Assembly: GCF_049478495.1 (NCBI RefSeq) | Contig: NZ_CP168083.1 | Location: forward strand, 1,902,007 to 1,966,006 | Source of the DNA: P36-A1 sp049478495 | GTDB taxonomy: Bacteria > Bacillota_I > Bacilli_A > JAJDGJ01 | Reading direction: 5' to 3' | Length of the DNA: 64,000 nucleotides | In this document: positions 7,569-16,653 of the stretch, in pieces | Layout of the letters: every line of letters begins with the position of its first letter | How positions within the stretch are numbered: position 1 is the first letter of the stretch | Translations under genes and position numbers: made by a program | Notes under the pieces: generated by a model | What the model was told of the DNA's origin: nothing | Databases searched by the model: none | Seen by the model: only the letters and a program-made list of their open reading frames with translations

Positions 7569-7587
7569 AAATCTTGTCTCTTTTTTT
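7569..7587 (-). terminator. Right half of a terminator split by the insertion sequence
   Basis: AAATCTTGTCT followed by C and seven T complements the left half at 5730-5740. The T run contains the LCP stop codon, so the original hairpin ended the LCP transcript. Within the present sequence the minus-strand LCP transcript meets this arm alone and then reads into the element. Confidence 0.8.
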
Positions 7588-9040
7588 ATCTTAATGCTTT
7601 AATTTTATTTCCATATTCACTAACACTATTTTCTGATAGTTCAACATATGAAACTCCTCCATAGTAAACGCCACTCCAATCAAATTCATATGATTCGATA
7701 TTTCCTTTAGTAGCATATACTAATGCAATTTGTAGTAATTCTTTTGTTGATAAATTTGTATCTACCATTTTTCTAACTTTTGTATAAATAGATGGCCATT
7801 CGAATACATTGGCATTTTTAACTTTTGCAGCCATTGCTTTCATAATTTCTTGTTGTCTTAATCCTCTAGCAACATCGCTATCTGATTTTCTATGTCGAGA
7901 ATAAGCTAGTGCCATTTCACCATCCATATGTGTCTTTTTACCTTTTTTAAAACAGTAGGCGTTTTTCTTGCCAGTAGAACTTTGTTCACAAAATGTAGCT
8001 GTTGGTTTATGGTCTATTCCACCTATTGCATCAATGATTCCAACCATATTCTCAAAGTTTACTTTAACATATTTATTGTTATCATGTACTCCTATTAGTT
8101 GTTCTACTGAGTCTACTGTACAGGCTATACCTCCACCTTTGTTTTCCCAATTTAATGCACCATAGATAAATGAGTGAGTAATTTTATCTTTTTGTTCTTC
8201 ACAAGGTACATATGTATAGGTATCTCTTGGTATACTTGCCATTAATATTTTATTATCCTTAGTACCTACATTTAAATTCATGATAGCATCTGCACGGATT
8301 TCTTTGTCTGATTGACCAGCTCTTTGATCTACACCAATTACTGTTAAATGTAGTGGTGCTGCAGTACTTTTAATATAAAATAAAAAGCTTAAAAGTAATG
8401 CTATTAAAGTTAAGAATATTAATAATATAATTGAAACAATTCTTCTTATTTTTCTATTTCTTGTTTTTTTATTTTTTGTAGGTTTATTCTTTTTACTACC
8501 GGAATTCAAGCTTAATTTTCTAGGTGGTTTATTATTTCCACCACTTCCTGATCCACTTGTTCCAAAGTCACCATTGTATTCTGGCTTAAGTGGTTTTCTT
8601 TTTCCAGAAATAATTGCAGGATCATGACTAGCATTTCTATTTTTTAAATCAATTGCTTGTTCTATTTGATCTTTAGTTAGTCTTTGTTGTTTTGCAGAAG
8701 GTCTACTTTGACCTTGTTGCATTATTTGGTCTAATCTTGCTTTTCTTTCACTTTCAGCTTGTGCTAGTTGTTGTTCACTTATTCTAGTTTGTGGCTGTGT
8801 AGCTTGTTGTTGTTGCTTTAAGCGATTTCTAAGTTCAAATTCATTTAAAGATGAACGTTGTTTATTATTATGATTTTTTTCTACATCAAATATATTATTG
8901 TTACTATTCTTTTTTACTTTCTTTTTATCAAATTTAAAATCTGAATAAGTATATGTATCACTAAATCTATCTTTTAATGAAGGTTGATTATCAAAAGGTA
9001 AATTATCTAAGTCTATATTGTTTTTTGGTTTGTTATTCAT
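7586..9040 (-). CDS. LytR-CpsA-Psr (LCP) family cell-wall glycopolymer ligase
   Basis: The 484-residue protein has a long polar, Gln- and Lys-rich cytoplasmic region (1-200), one membrane segment (about 203-224, IIRR-type basic flank then ILLIFLTLIALLLSFLFYI) and an extracellular LCP domain with TVIGVDQR, RADAIMNLNV, ASIPRDTYTYV and YSRHRKSDSDVARGLRQQ. LCP enzymes attach teichoic acids or other anionic polymers to peptidoglycan. The basic arginines that bind polyprenyl pyrophosphate are present. Three cysteines outside the membrane are unusual for the family. GAGGTGG precedes the start. Confidence 0.9.
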   Translation of the reverse strand: MNNKPKNNIDLDNLPFDNQPSLKDRFSDTYTYSDFKFDKKKVKKNSNNNIFDVEKNHNNKQRSSLNEFELRNRLKQQQQATQPQTRISEQQLAQAESERKARLDQIMQQGQSRPSAKQQRLTKDQIEQAIDLKNRNASHDPAIISGKRKPLKPEYNGDFGTSGSGSGGNNKPPRKLSLNSGSKKNKPTKNKKTRNRKIRRIVSIILLIFLTLIALLLSFLFYIKSTAAPLHLTVIGVDQRAGQSDKEIRADAIMNLNVGTKDNKILMASIPRDTYTYVPCEEQKDKITHSFIYGALNWENKGGGIACTVDSVEQLIGVHDNNKYVKVNFENMVGIIDAIGGIDHKPTATFCEQSSTGKKNAYCFKKGKKTHMDGEMALAYSRHRKSDSDVARGLRQQEIMKAMAAKVKNANVFEWPSIYTKVRKMVDTNLSTKELLQIALVYATKGNIESYEFDWSGVYYGGVSYVELSENSVSEYGNKIKALR

Positions 9041-9188
9041 TGAACCACCTCAATTATATTATACCAACTTAAGTATTTAATTAATATAATGTTTATAAAA
9101 TTTTTACATCTTTTTACACTACCAGTAACATTTAACACTGATTATTCTTAATGAATTTGAGAAAGTCTATGATTTTCTATTTGTAGAT

Positions 9189-9217
9189 AAAAAAAAGACT
9201 ACTTTTTCAAGTAGCCT
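9189..9217 (-). terminator. Terminator of the ribosomal protein supercluster
   Basis: On the minus strand GGCTACTT pairs with AAGTAGTC around a short A-rich loop, followed by eight T. It lies 13 bases past the rplQ stop. Confidence 0.85.
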
Positions 9218-9229
9218 TATAATTTAATA

Positions 9230-9661
9230 TTAAACAAATTCAATGATTGCCATTGGAGCATTGTCACCACGACGTGGTGCCATTTTAATTACTCTTGTGT
9301 ATCCACCGTTTCTGTCTGCATATTTAGGTGCAACCTCTTCAAATAATCTTTGTACAGCAGTTTGTTCAACTAACATAGTTTTAGTTTCAGTTCCTGTTAC
9401 TTGACCATTTTCTCTGATGTTAACACTAACTTCTTTTTCTTCAGTTTTTGCAACTTTATTAATAAGGAAAGATGCTGCTCTACGTCTAGATGCAAGATCA
9501 TTCTTTTTACCTAATGTTACCATTTTGTCTGCAATACGTTTAACTTCTTTAGCTCTCATTTCAGTTGTTTCAATACGACCATAAATGATTAAATCTGTTG
9601 CTAAAGCTCTTAGCATTGCTCTACGTTTGTTAGATGTTCTACCTAATTTTCTTTGAGCCAT
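9230..9661 (-). CDS. rplQ: 50S ribosomal protein bL17
   Basis: The start MAQRKLGRTSNKRRAMLRAL and the end GYTRVIKMAPRRGDNAPMA are diagnostic for bL17. At 143 residues it is longer than the roughly 120 of Bacillus; the extra stretch is at about residues 75-100 (EEKEVSVNIRENGQVTGTET). It is the last gene of the supercluster, after rpoA, and is followed by a terminator. Confidence 0.95.
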   Translation of the reverse strand: MAQRKLGRTSNKRRAMLRALATDLIIYGRIETTEMRAKEVKRIADKMVTLGKKNDLASRRRAASFLINKVAKTEEKEVSVNIRENGQVTGTETKTMLVEQTAVQRLFEEVAPKYADRNGGYTRVIKMAPRRGDNAPMAIIEFV

Positions 9662-9684
9662 TCAAGAAAGCCTCCCTTCAAGTT

Positions 9685-10632
9685 CTAGTTGTCATCCTCA
9701 CGATAACTTAAACCAAGTTCAATTACTTTTTCCTTGATTTCCTTAAGTGATTTTTTACCTAAGTTTCTAATCTTATTCATATCTTCTTCAGTTCTGTCTA
9801 CAAGTTCTTGTACTGTTTGGATATTAGCACGTTTTAAACAATTGTAAGAACGAACAGATAAGTCAAGATCTTCAATTGGCATATCTAGTACTTTAAAGCT
9901 GTTTTCTTCTTCATCTTCAGCCATAACTTTAGTACTTAATGCTAATTCATTAAGTTCAACAAATAATCCTAAGTGTTCCATAAGAATTTTAGCTGATAAA
10001 GAAAGTACTTCTTGACCAGTCTTTGAACCATTTGTTTTAATATCCATTATTAGACTATCATATTTTTCGTTTTCACCGACACGAGTAGGTTCAACGCTGT
10101 ATGATACTCTTTCAACAGGAGAGTAGTTTGAATCTGTAGGAATCATACCAATATGTTTTAATTCCTTTTTGTTGATATCAGAAGTAACATAACCTCTACC
10201 ATTTCTTGCGTGAATATCCATTTCTAAATGTCCATTTTCTGCAAGGTTAGCAACTACTAAATCGCCGTTGATTATTTCAACACCAGCTGGAACAAGAATA
10301 TCTCTTGCAAAAACTGGCCCTTCACCTTTTTTATCAATAGTAAGTACTACATCTTCATCGCTATCGATTGAAAGAACTAAATCTTTAAGATTTAGAATAA
10401 TTGAAGTAACATCTTCAACTACTCCATCAATCGCGCTAAATTCATGATGTACACCTTCAATATTGACTGCAAAAGTGCTAGCTCCAGGAAGAGAAGATAA
10501 AAGTACTCTTCTTAGTGCATTACCTATTGTTGTACCGAATCCTCTTTCTAAGGGTTCAATTACAAACTTAGCATAATTACTTTCGCTATCATGCTCTTCA
10601 ATTGAGAAATTTGGTCTTTCAAATTGTTTCAT
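9685..10632 (-). CDS. rpoA: RNA polymerase alpha subunit
   Basis: The 315-residue protein has the N-terminal dimerisation domain (IEPLERGFGTTIGNALRRVL) and the C-terminal domain that contacts UP elements and activators (YNCLKRANIQTVQELVDRTE, then LGKKSLKEIKEKV). It is joined by an acidic linker near residue 230. Gene order rpsK-rpoA-rplQ is the standard alpha operon. Confidence 0.97.
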   Translation of the reverse strand: MKQFERPNFSIEEHDSESNYAKFVIEPLERGFGTTIGNALRRVLLSSLPGASTFAVNIEGVHHEFSAIDGVVEDVTSIILNLKDLVLSIDSDEDVVLTIDKKGEGPVFARDILVPAGVEIINGDLVVANLAENGHLEMDIHARNGRGYVTSDINKKELKHIGMIPTDSNYSPVERVSYSVEPTRVGENEKYDSLIMDIKTNGSKTGQEVLSLSAKILMEHLGLFVELNELALSTKVMAEDEEENSFKVLDMPIEDLDLSVRSYNCLKRANIQTVQELVDRTEEDMNKIRNLGKKSLKEIKEKVIELGLSYREDDN

Positions 10633-10661
10633 CCAGCAATCCCCTTTCTAATCGATATAAA

Positions 10662-11051
10662 CTATCCTCTTGGTCTTTTTGGAGGACGACACCCATTATG
10701 AGGAATTGGTGTAACATCCTTGATTGAGTTGATTTCTAACCCAGCAATTTGAAGTGATCTAACTGCTGCTTCACGTCCAGGTCCAGGCCCTTTTACGCTT
10801 ACTTCAACTTTTTGCATACCATTATCCATAGCAGCTTTAGCTGCTGCTTCACCAACCATTTGTGCTGCATAAGGAGTAGATTTTCTTGAACCTTTGATTC
10901 CTAATGCTCCAGCACTTGACCAAGCGATTACATTTCCATGATCATCTGAAATAGTAACGATTGTATTATTAAATGTCGAATGAATATGTGCTATACCAGT
11001 TGGTATATTTTTTTTGACTTTACGTTTTCCACGAACAGGTCTTTTTGCCAT
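10662..11051 (-). CDS. rpsK: 30S ribosomal protein uS11
   Basis: The 129-residue protein carries GIAHIHSTFNNTIVTISD and ends PIPHNGCRPPKRPRG, the conserved uS11 termini. It binds 16S rRNA in the platform. It is preceded by AGGAGG and follows rpsM. Confidence 0.97.
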   Translation of the reverse strand: MAKRPVRGKRKVKKNIPTGIAHIHSTFNNTIVTISDDHGNVIAWSSAGALGIKGSRKSTPYAAQMVGEAAAKAAMDNGMQKVEVSVKGPGPGREAAVRSLQIAGLEINSIKDVTPIPHNGCRPPKRPRG

Positions 11052-11069
11052 ATCAAAAACCTCCTTTGA

Positions 11070-11435
11070 TTATTTTTTCTTACCAGCAACTGCACGACGT
11101 GGTCCTTTACGTGTACGTGCATTTGTTTTTGTTTTTTGTCCTCTGACAGGTAATCCACGACGATGTCTCATTCCACGGTATGAACCGATTTCCATAAGAC
11201 GTTTGATGTTTAATTGAACATCACGACGTAAGTCACCTTCTACTTTGTATCCATCAATAACTGTTCTGATTTTTGTTAATTCATCTTCAGTTAAATCTTT
11301 AATTCTAGTGTCTTCGCTCACACCAGATTCTGCAAGAATCTTTTGAGCTGTTGTTTTACCAATTCCAAATATATAAGTTAGAGAAATAACTGCTCTCTTA
11401 TCGTTAGGAATATCTACACCTGCTATACGAGCCAT
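11070..11435 (-). CDS. rpsM: 30S ribosomal protein uS13
   Basis: It begins MARIAGVDIPNDKRAVISL and contains GSYRGMRHRRGLPVRGQ and TNARTRKGP, all standard for uS13, a head protein contacting 23S rRNA through bridges B1a and B1b. It follows rpmJ by 15 bases. Confidence 0.97.
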   Translation of the reverse strand: MARIAGVDIPNDKRAVISLTYIFGIGKTTAQKILAESGVSEDTRIKDLTEDELTKIRTVIDGYKVEGDLRRDVQLNIKRLMEIGSYRGMRHRRGLPVRGQKTKTNARTRKGPRRAVAGKKK

Positions 11436-11450
11436 AGCTGCACCTCCTGA

Positions 11451-11564
11451 TTATCCTTGTCTTTGTTTATGTTTCGCGATAGGGCAAATAACCATAACGC
11501 GACCTTTTCTCTTGATGATACGACATTTGTCGCACATTGGTTTTACTGATGCTCTTACTTTCAT
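11451..11564 (-). CDS. rpmJ: 50S ribosomal protein bL36
   Basis: This 37-residue gene was translated by hand: MKVRASVKPMCDKCRIIKR, then KGRVMVICPIAKHKQRQG. The Cys-Cys-Cys-His set (CDKC, C, H) makes it the zinc-binding form of bL36. AGGAGG lies just upstream, and it occupies its usual place between infA and rpsM. Confidence 0.97.
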   Translation of the reverse strand: MKVRASVKPMCDKCRIIKRKGRVMVICPIAKHKQRQG

Positions 11565-11582
11565 AGTTATATACCTCCTTAA

Positions 11583-11801
11583 CTACTTGTGTCGAAAAGT
11601 AATTCGCCCACGTGTTAAATCATAAGGAGAAATTTCCAATGTAACTTTATCACCTGGTAAAATGCGGATGTAGTGCATACGGATTTTACCAGAAACGTGA
11701 GCATTAAGTACATGTCCGTTTTCTAATTTCACCTTAAACATTGTGTTAGGTAGTGATTCAAGAACCACTCCATCTACTTCAATAACATCTTCTTTAGCCA
11801 T
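11583..11801 (-). CDS. infA: Translation initiation factor IF-1
   Basis: The 72-residue OB-fold protein begins MAKEDVIEVDGVVLESLPN and has GHVLNAHVSGKIRMHYIRI, near-identical to Firmicute IF-1. It blocks the ribosomal A site during initiation. It lies between map and rpmJ as in Bacillus. Confidence 0.98.
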   Translation of the reverse strand: MAKEDVIEVDGVVLESLPNTMFKVKLENGHVLNAHVSGKIRMHYIRILPGDKVTLEISPYDLTRGRITFRHK

Positions 11802-11812
11802 ACTGTCCTCCT

Positions 11813-12559
11813 CTACAACTTGGTTAATATTTCATAACCATCAGCTGTGACGATGATGGTATGTTCATAATGGGCTGTCTTTTTGTGATCTACAGTTTCA
11901 ACAGTCCATCCATCTCTTAAAGTTTTTGTATTTCTTTTTCCAGCATTGACCATTGGTTCAATTGCAAGAGCCATTCCTTCTTTTAAGATAGGACCGCGCC
12001 CTGCTTTTCCATAGTTTGGAATAGCTGGATCTTCATGTAAATGAGTTCCAATTCCATGACCTGTATATTCAATTGGTACTGAAAATCCAAAACTTTCAAC
12101 ATATGTTTGAACAGTATTAGATATATCTGATAAATGAATTCCAGGTTTTACTATTGATAAAGCTTGAAAAAGTGATTCTTTAGTAACATCCATCAATTGA
12201 CGGTCTTCTTGGCTTACTTCACCAACTGCATATGTCCATGCACTATCTCCATGATAACCTTTATATTCGGCACCAACATCAATAGTAACAATATCACCTT
12301 CAACTAAAGGTTTATCATCAGGAAATCCATGTACTAAGACTTGGTTTACTGATGCACATACACTTGCAGGAAATCCACCATATCCTAGAAAAGATGGCTT
12401 AGCATCATTTTCTAAGATAATATTTCGTGCTATAGTATCTAATTCTCTAGTAGTCATACCGGGTTTAATTATATCATTCATCTTTTGGTGAACAAGAGCT
12501 ACAATGTGTCCAGCATGAGCCATTAGCTCAATTTCACGTTTTGATTTAATAGTAATCAT
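11813..12559 (-). CDS. map: Type I methionine aminopeptidase
   Basis: The 248-residue enzyme removes the initiator methionine. The metal ligands appear in IDVGAEYKGYHGDSAW (two Asp), GHGIGTHLHE (His) and EPMVN (Glu), with the last Glu near the C-terminus. The start codon overlaps the adk stop by one base, so the two are coupled. Confidence 0.96.
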   Translation of the reverse strand: MITIKSKREIELMAHAGHIVALVHQKMNDIIKPGMTTRELDTIARNIILENDAKPSFLGYGGFPASVCASVNQVLVHGFPDDKPLVEGDIVTIDVGAEYKGYHGDSAWTYAVGEVSQEDRQLMDVTKESLFQALSIVKPGIHLSDISNTVQTYVESFGFSVPIEYTGHGIGTHLHEDPAIPNYGKAGRGPILKEGMALAIEPMVNAGKRNTKTLRDGWTVETVDHKKTAHYEHTIIVTADGYEILTKL

Positions 12560-13209
12560 TACGCTAAATCCTCAAGATACGCACTAATATCATTAAATAC
12601 TTTTTCAACTGATTGCACACCATCAATTTCTTTTAAGATACCTTGTTCTTTATAGAAATTAATAAGTGGAGCAGTTTCATTAGTATATGTTTCTAATCTT
12701 ACTGTAGCAGCTTCTTCATTATCGTCTGATCTTTGATATAATTCTCCACCACATTTATCACAAACATCCTGAGTTACAGGTGGTTTAAATTCTAAATGGT
12801 ATGAAGTACCGCATGAACGACACATACGTCTAGAAACTAGTCTTTTTAATAAAATATCAAATGGAGCATCGATATTGATTGCAACATCCAACTTTTTATC
12901 CATTTTATCTAAAATTTCATTTAATGCTACTGCTTGATTTATTGTTCTTGGAAAACCATCAAGCAAGAAACCATTAGCTACATCATCTTCATGTAATCTT
13001 TCGTTTACAATTCCGATTGTTAATTCATCTGGTACCAGTTTACCAGCATCCATAAAACCCTTTGCTTCTAGGCCAAGTTTAGTTTGGTTGCTGATTGCAG
13101 CTCTAAACATATCACCTGTTGAAATATGAGGGATATTGTATTTAGCTACAATCTGTTCAGCCTGAGTACCTTTACCTGCACCTGGAGGGCCCATAAATAT
13201 AATATTCAT
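12559..13209 (-). CDS. adk: Adenylate kinase
   Basis: The 216-residue kinase has the P-loop GPPGAGKGTQ, the AMP-binding stretch and FLLDGFPRT. The LID domain (residues 125-160) carries two Cys pairs, CRSC and CDKC, forming the structural zinc site of Gram-positive enzymes. It interconverts ATP, AMP and ADP. It lies between secY and map, the Firmicute arrangement. Confidence 0.97.
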   Translation of the reverse strand: MNIIFMGPPGAGKGTQAEQIVAKYNIPHISTGDMFRAAISNQTKLGLEAKGFMDAGKLVPDELTIGIVNERLHEDDVANGFLLDGFPRTINQAVALNEILDKMDKKLDVAINIDAPFDILLKRLVSRRMCRSCGTSYHLEFKPPVTQDVCDKCGGELYQRSDDNEEAATVRLETYTNETAPLINFYKEQGILKEIDGVQSVEKVFNDISAYLEDLA

Positions 13210-13223
13210 AATTGAAAACCTCC

Positions 13224-14525
13224 TTATTTGATAAAGCTTCTTTTAGTAGTTGTAGAATTCATACTATCAATTTTAGTAACCATTTCAAGTGCGACACCGA
13301 CCATAATTATTAATCCTGTTCCACCTAATCCATAGGCTTGTCCACGGTCAATACCACTAATCATTGGCAATATTATTGGTACTGCTGCAATGATAGCTAG
13401 CGATGCTGCTCCTAAGAAATTTAACTTATTAACAGTTTTTATTACAAATTGTCTAGTTTCTTCACCTGGTCTAACACCGATGATATAACCACCAGATCTT
13501 CCTAAGTTCTCTGCAAGTTTTTTTGCATCAACTTGTAGGTGAGCATAGAAATATGTGAAGGCAAATATTAATCCAATGTATAATACTAAACCTTGTGGTG
13601 TTGAATAATCAAACAATTGTGTAAAGAATCCTGCAACGCCATCTGTTGCATTTGGAGCAACAAATTGCATTATTGTTGCTGGTGCCATTAAAATTGCAGA
13701 TGCAAAGATAACAGGTATTACTCCAGCGACATTAATTTTAAATGGTAAGTATGTTGTCTCACCAGCTTTTGTTGTATTACTTGCATATTGTATAGGAATC
13801 TTTCTTGTTGCTTGCTGTGTAAATACTGTAAAGACAATAAGTACAACAAACAATACAATAACACCTACAGACATTAATGTTGCCATTACATCTGAATTAG
13901 ATGTGTTTTGGAAAAAGCTTTTCATAATGTTCCAGAATGAAATAGGCACTTTGTCTACAATTCCGGCAAATATAATCATACTTGTTCCGTTTCCTAAACC
14001 TTTTACAGTTATTTGATCAGCAAGCCAAAGTATAAACATTGCTCCTGCCATCATAATAAATGCAATGGTTGTAAATCCCATAAAAGTAGGATTTAATACT
14101 GAGGCATATTGTGTGTTAAATGCAATTGTTAACATATACCCTTGTGCAAGAGAAAGAACTATTGAAATCCATCTTGTGATTTGTGATAGTTTCTTTCTAC
14201 CAGCTTCCCCACTGTTTTGCAAGTCAGATAGGTATGGAACTATGTCCATCGCTAGTAATTGTATTATGATTGATGCTGTAATGTAAGGCCCAACTCCCAA
14301 CCCAAAGATTGAGTAGTTAGATAATGCATTACCACCAAGCATATTCATTATTTCAAAAATCCCGGCACCAGACCCAACTGTTGCCTGCTTTATGCTATCT
14401 ATATCCACACCTGGGATACTTATGTGGACCCCTATTCTAAATACTAGTAGAATTCCTAATGTGAAGAAAGCTTTCTTGCGAATTTCTGGATTTGTAAATA
14501 AAGCTTTAAGTCTTTTGAACTTCAT
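13224..14525 (-). CDS. secY: Protein translocase channel subunit SecY
   Basis: The 433-residue integral membrane protein has ten predicted helices, with the plug-region pattern GVDIDSIKQATVGSGAGIFE and conserved ALGVGPYITASI-like and RKLSQITRW segments. It forms the Sec channel with SecE and SecG. Genes rplO and adk flank it, 1 and 14 bases away. Confidence 0.97.
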   Translation of the reverse strand: MKFKRLKALFTNPEIRKKAFFTLGILLVFRIGVHISIPGVDIDSIKQATVGSGAGIFEIMNMLGGNALSNYSIFGLGVGPYITASIIIQLLAMDIVPYLSDLQNSGEAGRKKLSQITRWISIVLSLAQGYMLTIAFNTQYASVLNPTFMGFTTIAFIMMAGAMFILWLADQITVKGLGNGTSMIIFAGIVDKVPISFWNIMKSFFQNTSNSDVMATLMSVGVIVLFVVLIVFTVFTQQATRKIPIQYASNTTKAGETTYLPFKINVAGVIPVIFASAILMAPATIMQFVAPNATDGVAGFFTQLFDYSTPQGLVLYIGLIFAFTYFYAHLQVDAKKLAENLGRSGGYIIGVRPGEETRQFVIKTVNKLNFLGAASLAIIAAVPIILPMISGIDRGQAYGLGGTGLIIMVGVALEMVTKIDSMNSTTTKRSFIK

Positions 14526-14526
14526 C

Positions 14527-14967
14527 TTATAGTTCTATTACGCTTCCACCTGCAGCTTCAATTGCTTCTTTAGCTGTGTTCGAAAACTTATGAGCAGATA
14601 TAGTAAGTTTTTTATCTAATTGCCCATTCCCCAAAATTTTAATCCCAGTTTTTACTTGTTTAACTACTCCATTATCCTTTAAGAATTCAGGAGTGATTTC
14701 AGTACCATTTTCAAATTTATTAAGTACGTCTAAGTTAATTGTTGTATATTCTTTTCTATTTCTGTTAGTAAATCCACGTTTTGGTAAACGTTGGAATAAA
14801 GGAGTTTGTCCACCTTCAAATCCAGGTCTAACTCCACCACCAGATCTAGAATTTTGACCTTTAGTACCTCTACCAGCAGTCTTCCCAGTTCCTGAACCAG
14901 TTCCACGACCAACACGTTTTTTCGCGTGACGAGCACCTGGTGTATAAGTTAATTCATGTAACTTCAT
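14527..14967 (-). CDS. rplO: 50S ribosomal protein uL15
   Basis: The 146-residue protein starts MKLHELTYTPGARHAKKR, followed by the long glycine- and arginine-rich N-terminal tail (GRGTGSGTGKTAGRGTKGQN) that threads into the large subunit. It lies between rpmD and secY. Confidence 0.97.
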   Translation of the reverse strand: MKLHELTYTPGARHAKKRVGRGTGSGTGKTAGRGTKGQNSRSGGGVRPGFEGGQTPLFQRLPKRGFTNRNRKEYTTINLDVLNKFENGTEITPEFLKDNGVVKQVKTGIKILGNGQLDKKLTISAHKFSNTAKEAIEAAGGSVIEL

Positions 14968-14981
14968 GTGTACACCTCCTA

Positions 14982-15155
14982 TTAAACTTCTTTTACTTCT
15001 ACTAAGTGAGCAACTACAGTTATCATACCTTTAGTTGCAGCATTGTTTTGTTTTGTTACTGTTTGTCCAATTTTTGTTAATCCAAGAGCTTTTGCAGTTG
15101 CAATTTGCTTTTTCTTAGATTTAATAAGGCTTCTTTTTAATGTAATTTCTAACAT
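14982..15155 (-). CDS. rpmD: 50S ribosomal protein uL30
   Basis: This 57-residue protein was translated by hand: MLEITLKRSLIKSKKKQIAT, then AKALGLTKIGQTVTKQNNAA, ending VVAHLVEVKEV. Length, the LGLTKIGQ stretch and the C-terminal HLVEV fit uL30. The start is one base past the rpsE stop, in the usual spc position. Confidence 0.95.
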   Translation of the reverse strand: MLEITLKRSLIKSKKKQIATAKALGLTKIGQTVTKQNNAATKGMITVVAHLVEVKEV

Positions 15156-15156
15156 A

Positions 15157-15672
15157 TTAGTAACCTCTTATTTCCTCTACTGTTTTACCTCTTAAGGCTG
15201 CATAATTTTCAGCAGTTTTTAATTCTTCTAATCCTGAAACAGTTGCTCTAACCATATTGATTGGAGTACTTGATCCGATAGATTTTGAAAGAATATCAGT
15301 TATACCAGCAAGCTCAAGTACAGCACGGACAGGTCCTCCGGCAATAACTCCAGTACCTGGTGCAGCTGGTTTAAGGAATACTTTTCCAGCTCCGAATCTA
15401 CCAGTAATTTCATGTGGTACAGTTGATTTATTTATAATTGGAACAGTAATTAAATTATTTTTTGCAGCTTCAATAGCTTTTTTGATTGCATCTGGTACTT
15501 CATTTGCTTTACCTGTACCAAATCCAACTTGACCGTTTTTATCTCCAACGACAACTAAGGCAGCGAATCTGAAACGACGTCCACCTTTAACTACTTTAGT
15601 TACACGGTTAATCGTAACAACGCGCTCTTCGAAGTTATCTGTTTTTTCTTTTCTTCTAGGTTTGCGATCCAT
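15157..15672 (-). CDS. rpsE: 30S ribosomal protein uS5
   Basis: The 171-residue protein has RVTKVVKGGRRFRFAALVVV and the motif GFGTGKANEVPDAIKKA of the uS5 N-terminal domain, followed by the second domain with APGTGVIAGGPVRAVLELAG. It takes part in decoding accuracy. Confidence 0.97.
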   Translation of the reverse strand: MDRKPRRKEKTDNFEERVVTINRVTKVVKGGRRFRFAALVVVGDKNGQVGFGTGKANEVPDAIKKAIEAAKNNLITVPIINKSTVPHEITGRFGAGKVFLKPAAPGTGVIAGGPVRAVLELAGITDILSKSIGSSTPINMVRATVSGLEELKTAENYAALRGKTVEEIRGY

Positions 15673-15686
15673 CTTGTTACCTCCTT

Positions 15687-16043
15687 TTAGAATTCTAATC
15701 CAGCTTCTCTTGCTGCATCAGCTAATGCTTTTACTCTACCATGATAGATATATCCACCACGGTCGAATACTACTTTAGTCACATCTTTTGCTTTTGCTCT
15801 TTCAGCTACTTCTTTACCTACTTTTTGAGCGGCTTCAATATTTCCACCGTTTTCTATTTTAAGTTCAGCAGTTGAAGCGCTAGCAATAGTTGTTCCAGAA
15901 ACATCATCTACAAGTTGTGCAGTGATGTTTTTATTAGAACGGAAAACATTTAGACGTGGACACTCAGCAGTTCCAGATATTTTTGCACGAACTCTTCCGT
16001 GACGCTTTTGACGATTTTCATTACGTGAAAGTTTGTTTGCCAT
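15687..16043 (-). CDS. rplR: 50S ribosomal protein uL18
   Basis: The 118-residue protein contains RLNVFRSNKNITAQLVDD and VVFDRGGYIYHGRVKALADA, the 5S rRNA-binding uL18 signature. It lies between rplF and rpsE. Confidence 0.97.
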   Translation of the reverse strand: MANKLSRNENRQKRHGRVRAKISGTAECPRLNVFRSNKNITAQLVDDVSGTTIASASTAELKIENGGNIEAAQKVGKEVAERAKAKDVTKVVFDRGGYIYHGRVKALADAAREAGLEF

Positions 16044-16079
16044 AATATTGAACTTCCTTTCTTAATGTTCTTAAGCCAA

Positions 16080-16622
16080 TTATTTACCGGCTTTTTTACC
16101 TTCTTTACGAACAACTTGTTCACCTTTGTAGCGAATACCTTTACCTTTATATGGTTCTGGTTTTCTAGTTGCTCTGACAACAGCAGCGAATTCTCCTACT
16201 ACTTGTTTGTCAATACCACTGATTGAAATTTGTGTATTACTTGGAACTTCAACAGTGATTCCGTCGATCACTTCGAACTCTACTAAGTGAGAGTATCCGA
16301 TGTTTAGTACTAATTTGTTTCCTTGCAATTGTGCACGGTAACCTAGTCCGACGATTTCTAAATCAATTTTATAACCTTCACTTACACCAACAACCATGTT
16401 AGCAATAATTGCTCTAGTTGTACCGTGAAGTTGCTTAAATTTCTTAAGCTCATTTGGTCTTTCAACTGAAACCTGATTTTCTTCAACTTTAATTGTAAGT
16501 TCAGGATTGAATGTATATGATAATTCACCTTTAGGTCCTTTTACTGTTACATGATTATTTTCATCAACAGTTACTTCTACTTTTTCAGGTAAATCGATTA
16601 CTTTATATCCTATACGAGACAT
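16080..16622 (-). CDS. rplF: 50S ribosomal protein uL6
   Basis: The 180-residue protein begins MSRIGYKVIDLPEKVEV and ends with EPYKGKGIRYKGEQVVRKEG, the diagnostic uL6 C-terminus. It is a two-domain protein near the factor-binding site. Confidence 0.97.
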   Translation of the reverse strand: MSRIGYKVIDLPEKVEVTVDENNHVTVKGPKGELSYTFNPELTIKVEENQVSVERPNELKKFKQLHGTTRAIIANMVVGVSEGYKIDLEIVGLGYRAQLQGNKLVLNIGYSHLVEFEVIDGITVEVPSNTQISISGIDKQVVGEFAAVVRATRKPEPYKGKGIRYKGEQVVRKEGKKAGK

Positions 16623-16653
16623 TTATTACACCTCCGTTATTTCTATATTAATA

